Positions 42,188-50,131 of a stretch of DNA of 64,000 bases are shown here, in pieces. Both the position numbers and the translations under genes were made by a program. Under the pieces are notes generated by a model. The model was given only the letters and a program-made list of their open reading frames with translations. It was not told the origin of the DNA and did no database searches. Positions within the stretch are counted from its first letter, which is position 1, and every line of letters begins with the position of its first letter. The DNA is from Bradyrhizobium sp. (GTDB lineage Bacteria > Pseudomonadota > Alphaproteobacteria > Rhizobiales > Xanthobacteraceae): the NCBI RefSeq assembly GCF_022844465.1, contig NZ_JALHLP010000006.1, forward strand, positions 162,011 through 226,010, in the 5' to 3' direction.

Positions 42188-44416
42188 CTAGACAGCTTTC
42201 GCCACAGACGGCGAGACTTGTCCTTCTCCTGCTGAGCAAATTTCATTTACCGCCCTTTCGACGATGCTCCAAATATCCTTGGTAAACGTGCCAAGGCCTT
42301 CGTCGGGTAATTGCGCCCGATCCTCAAGAATACGCGCTACCGCCCTCGCCCGTCGTTTTTGCGTGCCAGCTCCGGAGATATCTTCGTACGCAGGGAGCCA
42401 TAGCGCTTTGCGGGGGTCGCGCACAACGACGTCACGGCAATACGCGTCGACGCCGTCGCCAACTTTGCTTCGGATTGCATTTAGAATGCGAGATTGCTCG
42501 CTTTCGTTTTCCGGTTGGTAAGGGTCCCAATCAATCGGCGATTCCAGCTCAGTCGAGATCGCTGAAACGATGCGCTGCGAAAGGTCCTGCGCTGGATATA
42601 AGTTTCGCCTCGGATACCCGTCGCTGTACCCATGACCGATCCAATTTGTCAGCGCTTGCATAATCTTCCACTGATAGGAGGCAAGCTCCGCCGAGCTCCA
42701 GTCGCTCCTGAAAGCAGCAACTTCTCGGCTCAAAACGTTTGCAATCTGATACTCGTTATAGAGGGGCCGGAATTTTGGAATGTCCGCTTCAAATACGCTT
42801 CGTTTGAATGCATCACAGATGCGATGCATTTCTGATTGGGTCGACTTCAGCTTGATATCACGCTGATTGAGGCGAGAGAGAAAAAAGGCCTTTGCCTCTC
42901 CAGTGCGTTCAAGCTGAACGCGCTGTGCTTTTGGAAGTGACCCAATACTTTGAATTGCATTACTGAGCCCCTCCAGCACCTTTGCTTTTCTGCCCGACCA
43001 ATCCAAATCGGGAGCCTCTACATTTTCGAAATGCGTGAAGATTATCGCAAGACGATCTTGATAACCTCTGACAATCAGGTTCTCGAGAAGAATTGGCGCG
43101 TCACCGGTCATGGCTGGCACTGCTCGATCAACAAGGCAGATATAATCCGCGCCTGAGAATTTTCTTACCAGTTCAGGCGGGACAGTACGATTGATCTTGG
43201 TAGCTCCGCCCTGATCATGACCTACACCCTGACCATCGAGCAACACCCAGGTAGGCATATTTTCGGACGCCCAGCCGGGAGGCGCAAATCGACCCTGAAC
43301 TCGAATTCCTTGCACGAGCGGAGTGAGCAATCCGCCGAAGAATTTTCGGTCGTTTTGGTAAAAAGGGCGAAGCCGCCGAAAGAAATCCGCTTTGTCAGTC
43401 GTGTCTTTTATCCTGTGGATTACCGGCCAGGAAGACACCCCAGTGGCCTCGCAAAGCCGCCTTTCAAGCTCTTCCAATATTTCTTCCGCAAGGGAGGAAA
43501 TTTGGTCTTGGTCGATGTACTGCACCCAGTATTCATCGATGACCAATTCATCCTTTTCTGACGTCGGTTGGAGCTCGCGTCGCGCTTTATCCACCGCCAC
43601 TTCGGTCATTGAAACGATCTGATCAACACATGATTCAAACTTCGTCCAAGGCTCAGCGACCAATTCTGCCCCAGCGTCTAAATCGGATTCGTCGTCCTCG
43701 GCCTCGAATTCGAAATCTGCATCGGTAATTTTATCGTTGCTCGTCCACTTACCTAGTGTGAAGTTGAAACGGAACCTTTTGTCGGAATCGACAAGAAGCT
43801 TTGAAGCAATTTTTTCCCTGTCCCCTTGCTCTCTGTGAGCGAACGCGCAGGCTTCGAGAATATTCTCCTTGATGACCTCCCGGATTTCATTCTTTGCATA
43901 AAGGGTGAAGGCAGCTGCAAAATCGACGTCGTCAACGATTATTTCGGTGTCAGCGACTGTGGTACGTCCTGCGCCGCGCATCGGGAAGTTTTCCGATGTG
44001 GTTTGGAGCAGATGCTGAGTAAAGCGGCTCTTGCCGGAGCCGGTCGGCCCCACGAGCAGGATGTGGGGGACCTTTCCTTTTCTTTTGTTCTTGACCGGTA
44101 ACGGCATCGCTCGTTCACGGAGCGCAAGATAATCAATCGGCTCCGGTGTCATGCAATCGAAAAAGGCGTCGATGACGACGGCCGCATACTTCTGGTCGGC
44201 AATTGCGTAGCTTCGTGTCGGCAGCAACGATGGATTGTCGGCGAGCGCCAACAACTCGTCCATCTGCAGTCGAAGTGCCTGAGCGTCCGGCTCTTCACTC
44301 ACCTTGAGACTGCGATGAATTTTCTTGCCGATGGAGCCGTCACGACAGATCGGGTGATGGAAGCTGATGTTCCAGTTCCCAGACTTTGACTTGTAGATAT
44401 GGGCCGTATTGGGCAT
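42188..44416 (-). CDS. Large GTPase-like P-loop protein with integrase-arm-like N-terminus
   Basis: The 742-residue protein begins with about 60 residues (KSKSGNWNISFHHP, KKIHRSLKVSEEPDAQAL) that look like the arm/AP2-type DNA-binding start of tyrosine recombinases. A P-loop domain follows: Walker A GPTGSGKS (123-130), a possible switch I with GRTT (150-153), a G3-like DGQG (394-397) and a G4-like THFE (461-464) instead of NKxD. About 240 residues including an acidic stretch (233-247) separate G2 from G3. The remainder is helical. I do not recognise a named family. The ATG at 44416 follows GAGAAG. The function is unknown; defence is a guess from context. Confidence 0.72.
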   Translation of the reverse strand: MPNTAHIYKSKSGNWNISFHHPICRDGSIGKKIHRSLKVSEEPDAQALRLQMDELLALADNPSLLPTRSYAIADQKYAAVVIDAFFDCMTPEPIDYLALRERAMPLPVKNKRKGKVPHILLVGPTGSGKSRFTQHLLQTTSENFPMRGAGRTTVADTEIIVDDVDFAAAFTLYAKNEIREVIKENILEACAFAHREQGDREKIASKLLVDSDKRFRFNFTLGKWTSNDKITDADFEFEAEDDESDLDAGAELVAEPWTKFESCVDQIVSMTEVAVDKARRELQPTSEKDELVIDEYWVQYIDQDQISSLAEEILEELERRLCEATGVSSWPVIHRIKDTTDKADFFRRLRPFYQNDRKFFGGLLTPLVQGIRVQGRFAPPGWASENMPTWVLLDGQGVGHDQGGATKINRTVPPELVRKFSGADYICLVDRAVPAMTGDAPILLENLIVRGYQDRLAIIFTHFENVEAPDLDWSGRKAKVLEGLSNAIQSIGSLPKAQRVQLERTGEAKAFFLSRLNQRDIKLKSTQSEMHRICDAFKRSVFEADIPKFRPLYNEYQIANVLSREVAAFRSDWSSAELASYQWKIMQALTNWIGHGYSDGYPRRNLYPAQDLSQRIVSAISTELESPIDWDPYQPENESEQSRILNAIRSKVGDGVDAYCRDVVVRDPRKALWLPAYEDISGAGTQKRRARAVARILEDRAQLPDEGLGTFTKDIWSIVERAVNEICSAGEGQVSPSVAKAV

Positions 44417-44608
44417 TATCTTCTCTCGTCCTGTACTACGGTGTACTATAAAATAATGGCATCGCGTCGGAAGAAGCACAAGGGCTTTCGTAGATCACGG
44501 TAGAACATTTTTTAAAGCAAGTCTTTTCAAGCAATTACACCCTAGCCTCTCGTGACAGCGAGTTGCCTGCGCAGAAGCGCAACCATAGGATGAGGGTAGG
44601 GGTGCGCA

Positions 44609-45502
44609 ATGGCGACTATCAGGGTTGACGGCTTCAGAGACGAAACGATCGTCCTGCACTTTGGCGGACTGCCAGGCCGCATGGACGCTTACACTTTGGG
44701 CGAAGCACTCATCGGCTTTGCGGAAACCGCGCGCGCCATCAGCTCGACTGTCGATCCCGGCCAGGAGATTGAAATCGTCGTCGAGGCCGCGGGGCCCGGA
44801 AGCTACCGGACCGTTATTCGCCGTATCCGCAAGGACGGACCCGGCCTTCTAACGGAAGGAGTTAAGGCGATTTTCTGGGCGATTGTGGCAACCGTCATTT
44901 ACGACCACACGCTCAAGCCGTCAGATCCGCCACCGCAAATCATCATCACCACCGCCGAAGTCACGATTAAGGTCGGGCACGAGACGGTCATCGTGCCGCG
45001 AAACGTCTACAATACAAGCCAGAACGCCAAGAAAAATCCGGTAGTTGAAAAAGGAATCCGACGGATGTTTCGGGCGCTCGAAGCGGACAAAGCCGTTACC
45101 GACTTCGGCATGACGGCTAGTCTCAACGATGCGAAACCGACCATTCAGATACCGCGCGCCGACTTCCCCGCCTTTCCTAAGACGGCAATCCTTGAATCGA
45201 TTGATGAAGCAAACCAACGCTTCAGAAGAGAGCGTGCCCGTCTGCTCGTCATCAAACCGTGGCTTAATCACGCGAAGCGAAAATGGTCATTCGAATGGAA
45301 TGGTGTGCCGATTTCCGCACCTATTTCAGACGCCGGGTTTCTTGATCAGATCGACCGCCATGAAGTTCTGTTCGGGGCCGGTGATGCGCTCGATGTGGAG
45401 ATCACCTACAAGCAAACGTTTTCTCCGGAACTCGGCATATATGAGAACGACAACAATTCGTACGTCGTCTCGAAGGTCGTCGCCGCGGTGCCGCGGTCAT
45501 AG
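44609..45502 (+). CDS. Unknown 297-residue protein with one likely membrane segment
   Basis: An unrecognised protein. The N-terminal part (HFGGLPGRMDAYTLGEALIGF, EIEIVVEAAGPGSYRTVI) has the feel of phage and island proteins in which a beta-rich sensor-like part is followed by a membrane segment, here about residues 88-104 (VKAIFWAIVATVIYDHT). The C-terminal 190 residues are mixed alpha/beta with no motif I can name. It is divergent from the large GTPase-like gene across 192 bases and is followed by a strong terminator at 45545, so it forms a single-gene transcript. The pairing suggests joint function; none is known. Confidence 0.68.
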   Translation: MATIRVDGFRDETIVLHFGGLPGRMDAYTLGEALIGFAETARAISSTVDPGQEIEIVVEAAGPGSYRTVIRRIRKDGPGLLTEGVKAIFWAIVATVIYDHTLKPSDPPPQIIITTAEVTIKVGHETVIVPRNVYNTSQNAKKNPVVEKGIRRMFRALEADKAVTDFGMTASLNDAKPTIQIPRADFPAFPKTAILESIDEANQRFRRERARLLVIKPWLNHAKRKWSFEWNGVPISAPISDAGFLDQIDRHEVLFGAGDALDVEITYKQTFSPELGIYENDNNSYVVSKVVAAVPRS

Positions 45503-45544
45503 GCCCTCACCGCGTGAACCTTTGGAGGAATGCAGATAAGGTAT

Positions 45545-45569
45545 GAAGCCTCTTCGATCGAAGGGCTTC
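45545..45569 (+). terminator. Terminator after the 297-residue island gene
   Basis: GAAGCC (45545-45550) pairs with GGCTTC (45564-45569), extended after a one-base bulge by CTTC/GAAG around a GATC loop. It is followed by ATTGTATT. It lies 42 bases after the stop codon. Confidence 0.6.
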
Positions 45570-45889
45570 ATTGTATTCAACTCACTTCGCGCAATTGACT
45601 AACTTCCGGTCAATAAACTTGCTGATCCCGATTCTTATCACGTGACCGCTGAAATGAATCTAGCGTGCGTACTCATAAATCGAGCTTGATTGGTGCGTGC
45701 TTGATCGATGTCCGCTATGCACCCTTATAGCGACCAAATTCCGTAGCGCAGCGAAATGACGCGATGTGCCAAAACCGCCACGCCGGGGTGTCCCTGTTCT
45801 AGTTTTGGAGTAGTCTAAACGTCTAAACACCGAATTACGTGTCGGAACGGCTAAAGATCGTGCCAACTACCTCGAAATGGAGCGACAGC

Positions 45890-46187
45890 ATGCCCAACAA
45901 GACCGTCGTGGAACTTGACCTGGTTGGTTACAGCGATGTGTCTCGCATTATCGAGGACGCTGCGCAGCGGTCTGTTCGATTTGCTACCTGGCGAGACCAA
46001 AGTCATTCCCCTCTGCGCTCGGATAGACGGAAAGGGATACGCCATTTGGTTTAACATTGAAAACGAGAAGCCTGGGCTCCGCGGCCATCCTCCGCCTTGG
46101 TATGGTTTGCCCAACACAAGGGACATCCCCATAAGCATGACGATTGGCGTTACGGAGCTAATAGCCTGCCAGCAAAGCGGCCCGTAA
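45890..46187 (+). pseudogene. Broken frame in the island (possible frameshifted small gene)
   Basis: A frame opens at 45890 with MPNKTVVELDLVGYSDVSRI (key ELDLVGYS, a phrase often seen at the start of nucleotide-cyclase-like domains) and drifts into Arg-rich reading. The neighbouring frame from about 45960 to 46187 then reads like normal protein (KVIPLCARIDGKGYAIWF, RDIPISMTIGV). A single frameshift near 45965 would join the two. The cyclase hint is weak. The rest of 45570-46683 has only the terminators listed here and no other gene I can support. Confidence 0.3.
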
Positions 46188-46417
46188 CTCTGCGAGTAGA
46201 TGGTGCCAAGCTAGTAGTTAGATTTGGCTGAGCACGACGGCAGCTCAATAGCCTACCCCGCCGCCATGCAGTGCGTTTTATCTTTCGTGCGACTCATACC
46301 TGTCTCCGCTGGAGCCTTGTCCGCCCGAACGACGCACGGGAACCTAATATATGATTCAATGAGGGCACCATGTGCCACCGTTCCCCCAGCCCGGGCGCAC
46401 CTCCCGCGTTCGGTTAC

Positions 46418-46446
46418 CCTCCCCGATCATCTCGGGGAGGCTTTTT
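46418..46446 (+). terminator. Strong orphan terminator in the island
   Basis: CCTCCCCGA (46418-46426) and TCGGGGAGG (46432-46440) form a perfect 9-bp stem with a 5-base loop, followed by C and five T. No supported plus-strand gene ends before it within 230 bases. It may close a short RNA starting in 46200-46400 or the broken frame before it. Confidence 0.7.
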
Positions 46447-46635
46447 GGACCGCTTCATCGACTACCTCGCAGGGCACCGGCGGTGACGTCGTCGATCGAG
46501 GAGGCAGCGGAGCGGGATGTGTTTATGTCGGTCTATTTCGACGACCTGGCCTCTACGTCGCACGTATTCTATGTGCCAATCCCGCGCACGTGACTGATCA
46601 AAGAAGCGATTGCACGCGAGAGCCAAAAAAGAGCC

Positions 46636-46667
46636 AAAAACAAAACGCGCCCCCGATCGGAGCGCGT
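46636..46667 (-). terminator. Minus-strand terminator downstream of tRNA-Arg
   Basis: Read on the minus strand, ACGCGC (46667-46662) and GCGCGT (46650-46645) form a stem around a CG-rich loop, followed by TTTGTTTTTGG. It is 17 bases after the encoded CCA end of the tRNA and fits as its terminator. It lies inside the island, so the element probably brought its own terminator when it replaced the tRNA 3' end. Confidence 0.6.
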
Positions 46668-46683
46668 AAAATCCTTGTAAAGC

Positions 46684-46760
46684 TGGCGATCCCGGCATGA
46701 CTCGAACATGCGACCTACGGTTTAGGAAACCGTCGCTCTATCCGGCTGAGCTACGGGACC
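46684..46760 (-). tRNA. tRNA-Arg (anticodon CCT)
   Basis: Read on the minus strand, 77 bases fold into a full cloverleaf. The acceptor GGTCCCG pairs with CGGGATC (one G-T), and the D-arm is GCTC/GAGC. The anticodon stem ACGGT/ACCGT has loop TTCCTAA, so the anticodon is CCT. The T-arm is GCATG/CATGC with TTCGAGT, and CCA is encoded. Its 3' 46 bases are repeated at 41963-42008, so it is the attachment site of the island that lies downstream of it. Confidence 0.95.
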
Positions 46761-46906
46761 GCGGACCCGCTGGATTGGCGGGTACTTGGACGCTTCATAC
46801 CAAAGCGGGCGTGGCATCGCCAGCCCTCCATGCAGGCCCTCAGGCTGGTATGAGGGCTGGGCTGCTGGTGACAGGAGGCCACGATGAGCGCAGTGGCAGC
46901 ACGCCC

Positions 46907-47866
46907 TCACGCCTTGATGTTGTTCTCGCGCACGACCTGGCCCCAGATGCTCACCTGCCGCGCAAAGAACTTCGCAAAATCCTTGCCTTCGGCGAGCAGC
47001 AGCGACATCTGCTGGGTGTCGCGCAGCTGCGCCGCCACCGCCGGCTCGCTCAGGATCTCCCGCACCGATTTCGCCATGCCGGCGATGAGTTCGGCGGGCG
47101 TGTCCCTTGGCGCGAATATGCCCCACCAGGCCAGGGTCTCGAAATCGGGATAGCCGGCCTCGATCGCGGTCTGGGTATCCTTCAGCACCGGCAACCGCTC
47201 GCGCCCCATCTGCAGGATGGGACGAAGCGTGCTGGCGCCCAGTTGCGCCGTGATCAGCGCGGCCGATCCCACGATCAGATCGACATGGCCGCCGAGCACG
47301 TCGTTCATGGCGGGGCCGCCGCCGCGGTAAGGCACATGGGTGATTTCCACGCCGGCCTTCTTGCCGAGCAGCGTCATCGCCAGATGGCCAAGCGTTCCGA
47401 TGCCGACGGAAGCGTATTTCACCGCGCCGGGGCTCGCCTTGCAGGCCGCGACGACGTCGGCGAAGGTCTGGTACGGACGGCTGGCGTTGGCGGCGACCAC
47501 ATAGGGCGCGGTGCCGACCAGGAACACCGGCTCCAGCTCCTTCTCGACGTCGACGCCTGGCTTCTCAAGAATGGCCGGGATCACCGCGTGCGAATCGAAG
47601 GTGACGAGAAACGTCGCGCCGTCAGGCGCGCTCTTGGCGACCTGCGCCGCGCCGAGCGAGCCGGCCGCGCCGGACTTGTTCTCCACCAGAACAGTGCGGC
47701 CGAGCTTTACTTGCAAATGCGACTGCAGCAGCCGCGCCAGCGCATCGGTGGATCCGCCCGGCGGAAACGGCACCACCAGCGTCAGGTTCTTCGCCGGCTG
47801 CGCCCACGCCGGCGCGACCGAAAACGCGGCTGACGCCGCGAGCAATCCACGTCTGGTAATCTTCAC
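46907..47866 (-). CDS. Tripartite tricarboxylate transporter (TctC/Bug) substrate-binding protein
   Basis: The 319-residue periplasmic protein has a Tat-like signal (VKITRRGLLAASAAF, cleavage after AWA). The Bug-family mature start is LTLVVPFPPGGSTDALARLL, followed by ENKSGAAGSLGAAQVAKSAPDG and GTLGHLAMTLL. Such proteins bind carboxylates or related small molecules for TctAB-type uptake. TctA and TctB genes are not in the window, as is common for these expanded binding proteins. The start is a GTG with GGGGAGAG upstream. It is the last gene of a three-gene set with a cupin and an RraA-like protein. Confidence 0.88.
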   Translation of the reverse strand: MKITRRGLLAASAAFSVAPAWAQPAKNLTLVVPFPPGGSTDALARLLQSHLQVKLGRTVLVENKSGAAGSLGAAQVAKSAPDGATFLVTFDSHAVIPAILEKPGVDVEKELEPVFLVGTAPYVVAANASRPYQTFADVVAACKASPGAVKYASVGIGTLGHLAMTLLGKKAGVEITHVPYRGGGPAMNDVLGGHVDLIVGSAALITAQLGASTLRPILQMGRERLPVLKDTQTAIEAGYPDFETLAWWGIFAPRDTPAELIAGMAKSVREILSEPAVAAQLRDTQQMSLLLAEGKDFAKFFARQVSIWGQVVRENNIKA

Positions 47867-47921
47867 AAAATCTCTCCCCGTTTGTCCCCGAACCTGTTGC
47901 TCTTGTCGCAGACGTGACCGG

Positions 47922-48290
47922 TCAGGCGCCGAAGCCGGACCCGGCCTTCTTGTACTCCGGCCGTGGCGGGCTGAAGATGTCAAGCACGCGGGCGCCATCG
48001 GGCCCGGCCCGCATCGTGTGCGGCACGTTGCCGGGCGTACGCCAGAAGTCGCCCTTCTTGACCGGAATTTCCTCGCCGCCCTGAACCCGGATCGCGGAGC
48101 CCTCGAGCAGCACGCCCCATTGCTCCTCGGGATGATGGTGCAGCGTGCCTTGCGAATGCGGCGCCAGCGTCACCACCGACAGCATCGCCTGCTCGCCGGC
48201 GAAAATGCGCGTGGTGAGGCCCGGCGCGAGATCGCGAAACAGGCCGTCATCGGGATGGTCGAGATTGTGAAACTCGTTCTTCTGACTCAT
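47922..48290 (-). CDS. Cupin-domain protein
   Basis: The 122-residue single-domain cupin has the metal-site motif GTLHHHPEEQWGVLLEGSAIR (HxHxxxE type) and, further on, PGNVPHTMRAG with the fourth His. Small cupins of this kind can be isomerases, decarboxylases or ligand sensors for their operon. The gene lies between the RraA-like and TctC-like genes on the minus strand (36 and 55 bases), so it probably acts on the transported carboxylate. Confidence 0.8.
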   Translation of the reverse strand: MSQKNEFHNLDHPDDGLFRDLAPGLTTRIFAGEQAMLSVVTLAPHSQGTLHHHPEEQWGVLLEGSAIRVQGGEEIPVKKGDFWRTPGNVPHTMRAGPDGARVLDIFSPPRPEYKKAGSGFGA

Positions 48291-48326
48291 GGATCCTCCG
48301 TCAGCGCCGTTGCGCGCCTGTGCCTG

Positions 48327-48965
48327 TCAAGACTTGCCGTAGCTGCCCTGATAGCGGCCTTCGCGGATCGCGACCAGGGTTTGCTCCTCGCGCGCGACCT
48401 GGGCGCGGACCGCCTCCAGCAACGTCGCCGCGATCGCGACCGGAAACGACACCACGCCGTCCTCGTCGCCGACCACGATGTCGCCGGGGTTGATCACCGA
48501 GCCGCCGATCGAGACCGGCACGTTGATCTCGCCCGGTCCGCTCTTGTAGGGGCCGCGATGGATGACCGCGCGGGCGAAACACGGAAAGTCGGAAGCCGCG
48601 AAGGCGGCGACGTCGCGGATCGCGCCGTCGATCACGTAGCCCGCCGCACCGCGGTGTTCGGCGATGTTCTTCATGATCTCGCCGACCAGCGCCCGGGTCT
48701 CGTCGCCGCCGCCATCGACCACGATCACGTCGCCCGGCCCAACCAGTTCGAGCGCGTGATGGATCGCCAGATTGTCGCCGGGACGGGTGCGCACCGTAAA
48801 GGCCTGGCCGACCAGCCGGCCGCCGCGGTGAAACGGCCGCAGGCCCACCGCGCCCGGAAGCCGGGCCAAATTGTCGCTGATCACGGATGTCGGCGCGTCC
48901 CGGAACGCCTCGATCAGGTCAGGCGCGGCCTTCGCCACGCGGGTCATGGCGGTGGTGATGTTCAT
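48327..48965 (-). CDS. RraA-like / 4-carboxy-4-hydroxy-2-oxoadipate aldolase family protein
   Basis: The 212-residue protein has the RraA-fold landmarks VISDNLARLPG, VIVVDGGGDETRALVGEIM, GYVIDGAIRDV (with the Arg-Asp metal and substrate pair) and INPGDIVVGDEDGVV. Members are either RNase E regulators or Mg-dependent aldolases/decarboxylases for oxaloacetate and 4-hydroxy-4-methyl-2-oxoglutarate. The company of a TctC-type binding protein and a cupin favours the catabolic role. The ATG at 48965 is chosen because the ribosome-site-like GAGGGGG lies between it and the GTG seven codons upstream. Confidence 0.82.
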   Translation of the reverse strand: MNITTAMTRVAKAAPDLIEAFRDAPTSVISDNLARLPGAVGLRPFHRGGRLVGQAFTVRTRPGDNLAIHHALELVGPGDVIVVDGGGDETRALVGEIMKNIAEHRGAAGYVIDGAIRDVAAFAASDFPCFARAVIHRGPYKSGPGEINVPVSIGGSVINPGDIVVGDEDGVVSFPVAIAATLLEAVRAQVAREEQTLVAIREGRYQGSYGKS

Positions 48966-49473
48966 GCAGACGGCTTTCCCCCTCACGGCTTTGGCACATG
49001 CGACTTAGGGCGCGGTCGCCAAAACAGAGCCTTCTTCGGTCATTCCGCCACCTGGCGCAATACCCGCCAACCGGGACGGGCCACCCGGTCCTTAAGGATC
49101 CGCCAGCCAGCCGATGTCGAAGGACAGAACCGATTTTCGCTCGACTACGAATTCTGCAGTTGAGGTGGCGGAGCCGGGCGAACGATGCGAATCATGACGG
49201 CCGCCGCGGTCGAGATGATTCCAGCCACAATTTGGCGCTTTTCCCCATACCTCACGTGACGCATCCGTGATCACTGCGTGGCGGCGCCCGCCAACTCTTC
49301 GTCGTTGAATTTCCTTGAATTTCTTGTCAAGCGACAAAAGTTCCATCGACTTGCCGCGATCCAGACTGCGGCGCAAGCGAGAAAGCGGTACAATTTTGGG
49401 GTGACAGCGCTGCCAAAATGATGACAATCGAATCAAGCAAAGCTCCCAAGAATCGACTGGAGAAATACCTTCC
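48966..49473. other. 508-base divergent intergenic region, nothing assigned
   Basis: The region separates the RraA-like gene from a plus-strand exported-protein gene. Long shadow frames exist (49092-49679 minus), but they are Arg/Ser-rich and overlap the next gene on the opposite strand. Nothing like an RNA gene, repeat or clear operator is seen. A CTGGAGAA at 49456 is the ribosome site of the next gene. Confidence 0.5.
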
Positions 49474-50082
49474 GTGATCGCCTCACGTGCAGTTGCGTTT
49501 GTTGTTGCCGCAGTCGGGAGCCTGTTGGTGCTGGCGCCGGTAAGCTCCGGCGCGCAGTGGTGGCGGAGTACGCCGTTCGATTTCGAATCGTGCGCGGATC
49601 TGGCGGAGAAGGCCAAGAGCAGAGAAGAAAAGACAGCGGCGCTTGCCGATTGCAACGCCAAATACGCCGGCCGCCGCAAGCCCGGCGGCGGCTATACCTA
49701 TTACGATTTCATGCAGGACCGGACCTTCGACATCGCGGGACCGAACCCCACGCCGGAAGAGCAGAAGAAGATCGACGAACAGTACACCGCCTATCTCGAT
49801 CGCCAGCGCCGCAACCGCATCGCCGCGGCGCTGATGGCCCAGCAACTTCAGCCACCGGAGGCGCAACCGAAGCCGGTGCAACAGGTTTCCCTTCGCAGCG
49901 AAACCGAAAAGGTGCCGATACCGGTGGCCAGCCCCGTCAAGCAGGCGGCGCGGATCAGGGCCATCAATTGCGCGCGGAGTTCGTTCTCCTGCGAATGGCC
50001 GCGGCTCTCGCAGGGAATCGACGGCCTGAAGAAGATGTTCGGCTCGTCGCAGGCGTCGCAACCCAAACAGAAGCGAAGTTGA
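49474..50082 (+). CDS. Exported protein of unknown function
   Basis: The 202-residue protein starts with GTG and has a signal peptide (AFVVAAVGSLLVLAPVSSGA, cleavage after SGA; hydrophobic residues 8-22). The mature part is hydrophilic, rich in Gln, Lys and Pro, with a Cys pair early (residues 41 and 60) and another late (INCARSSFSCEW). No family is recognised. It converges on the CAP-domain gene; about 50 bases separate the stops. Confidence 0.6.
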   Translation: MIASRAVAFVVAAVGSLLVLAPVSSGAQWWRSTPFDFESCADLAEKAKSREEKTAALADCNAKYAGRRKPGGGYTYYDFMQDRTFDIAGPNPTPEEQKKIDEQYTAYLDRQRRNRIAAALMAQQLQPPEAQPKPVQQVSLRSETEKVPIPVASPVKQAARIRAINCARSSFSCEWPRLSQGIDGLKKMFGSSQASQPKQKRS

Positions 50083-50131
50083 ACTGCGCCCTTGCGCGCC
50101 CGTGTTTCAAACGGGCTGCCGGCCGGCGGCT

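Larger units (their letters stand above)
41963..46730. mobile_element. tRNA-Arg-integrated genomic island (about 4.8 kb, no integrase seen)
   Basis: The island runs from the partial tRNA copy at 41963 to the 3' half of the intact tRNA-Arg(CCT) gene. It contains two sizeable genes in divergent orientation (42188-44416 and 44609-45502), a degraded frame and terminators. The DNA is visibly AT-richer than both flanks, which supports foreign origin. No tyrosine recombinase gene is present; only the N-terminus of the 742-residue protein recalls an integrase arm-binding domain. It is either a remnant or a satellite mobilised by another element. Confidence 0.7.

Noticed and set aside
45585..45650. 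Shared word ACTTGCTGATCC with 11070-11085 as a possible second insertion repeat
   Set aside because: The match is about 15 bases with changes on both sides and no inverted ends; could be chance.
46224..46700. 158-codon plus-strand frame at the right end of the island
   Set aside because: It runs through a strong terminator and the tRNA terminator and into the tRNA gene itself.
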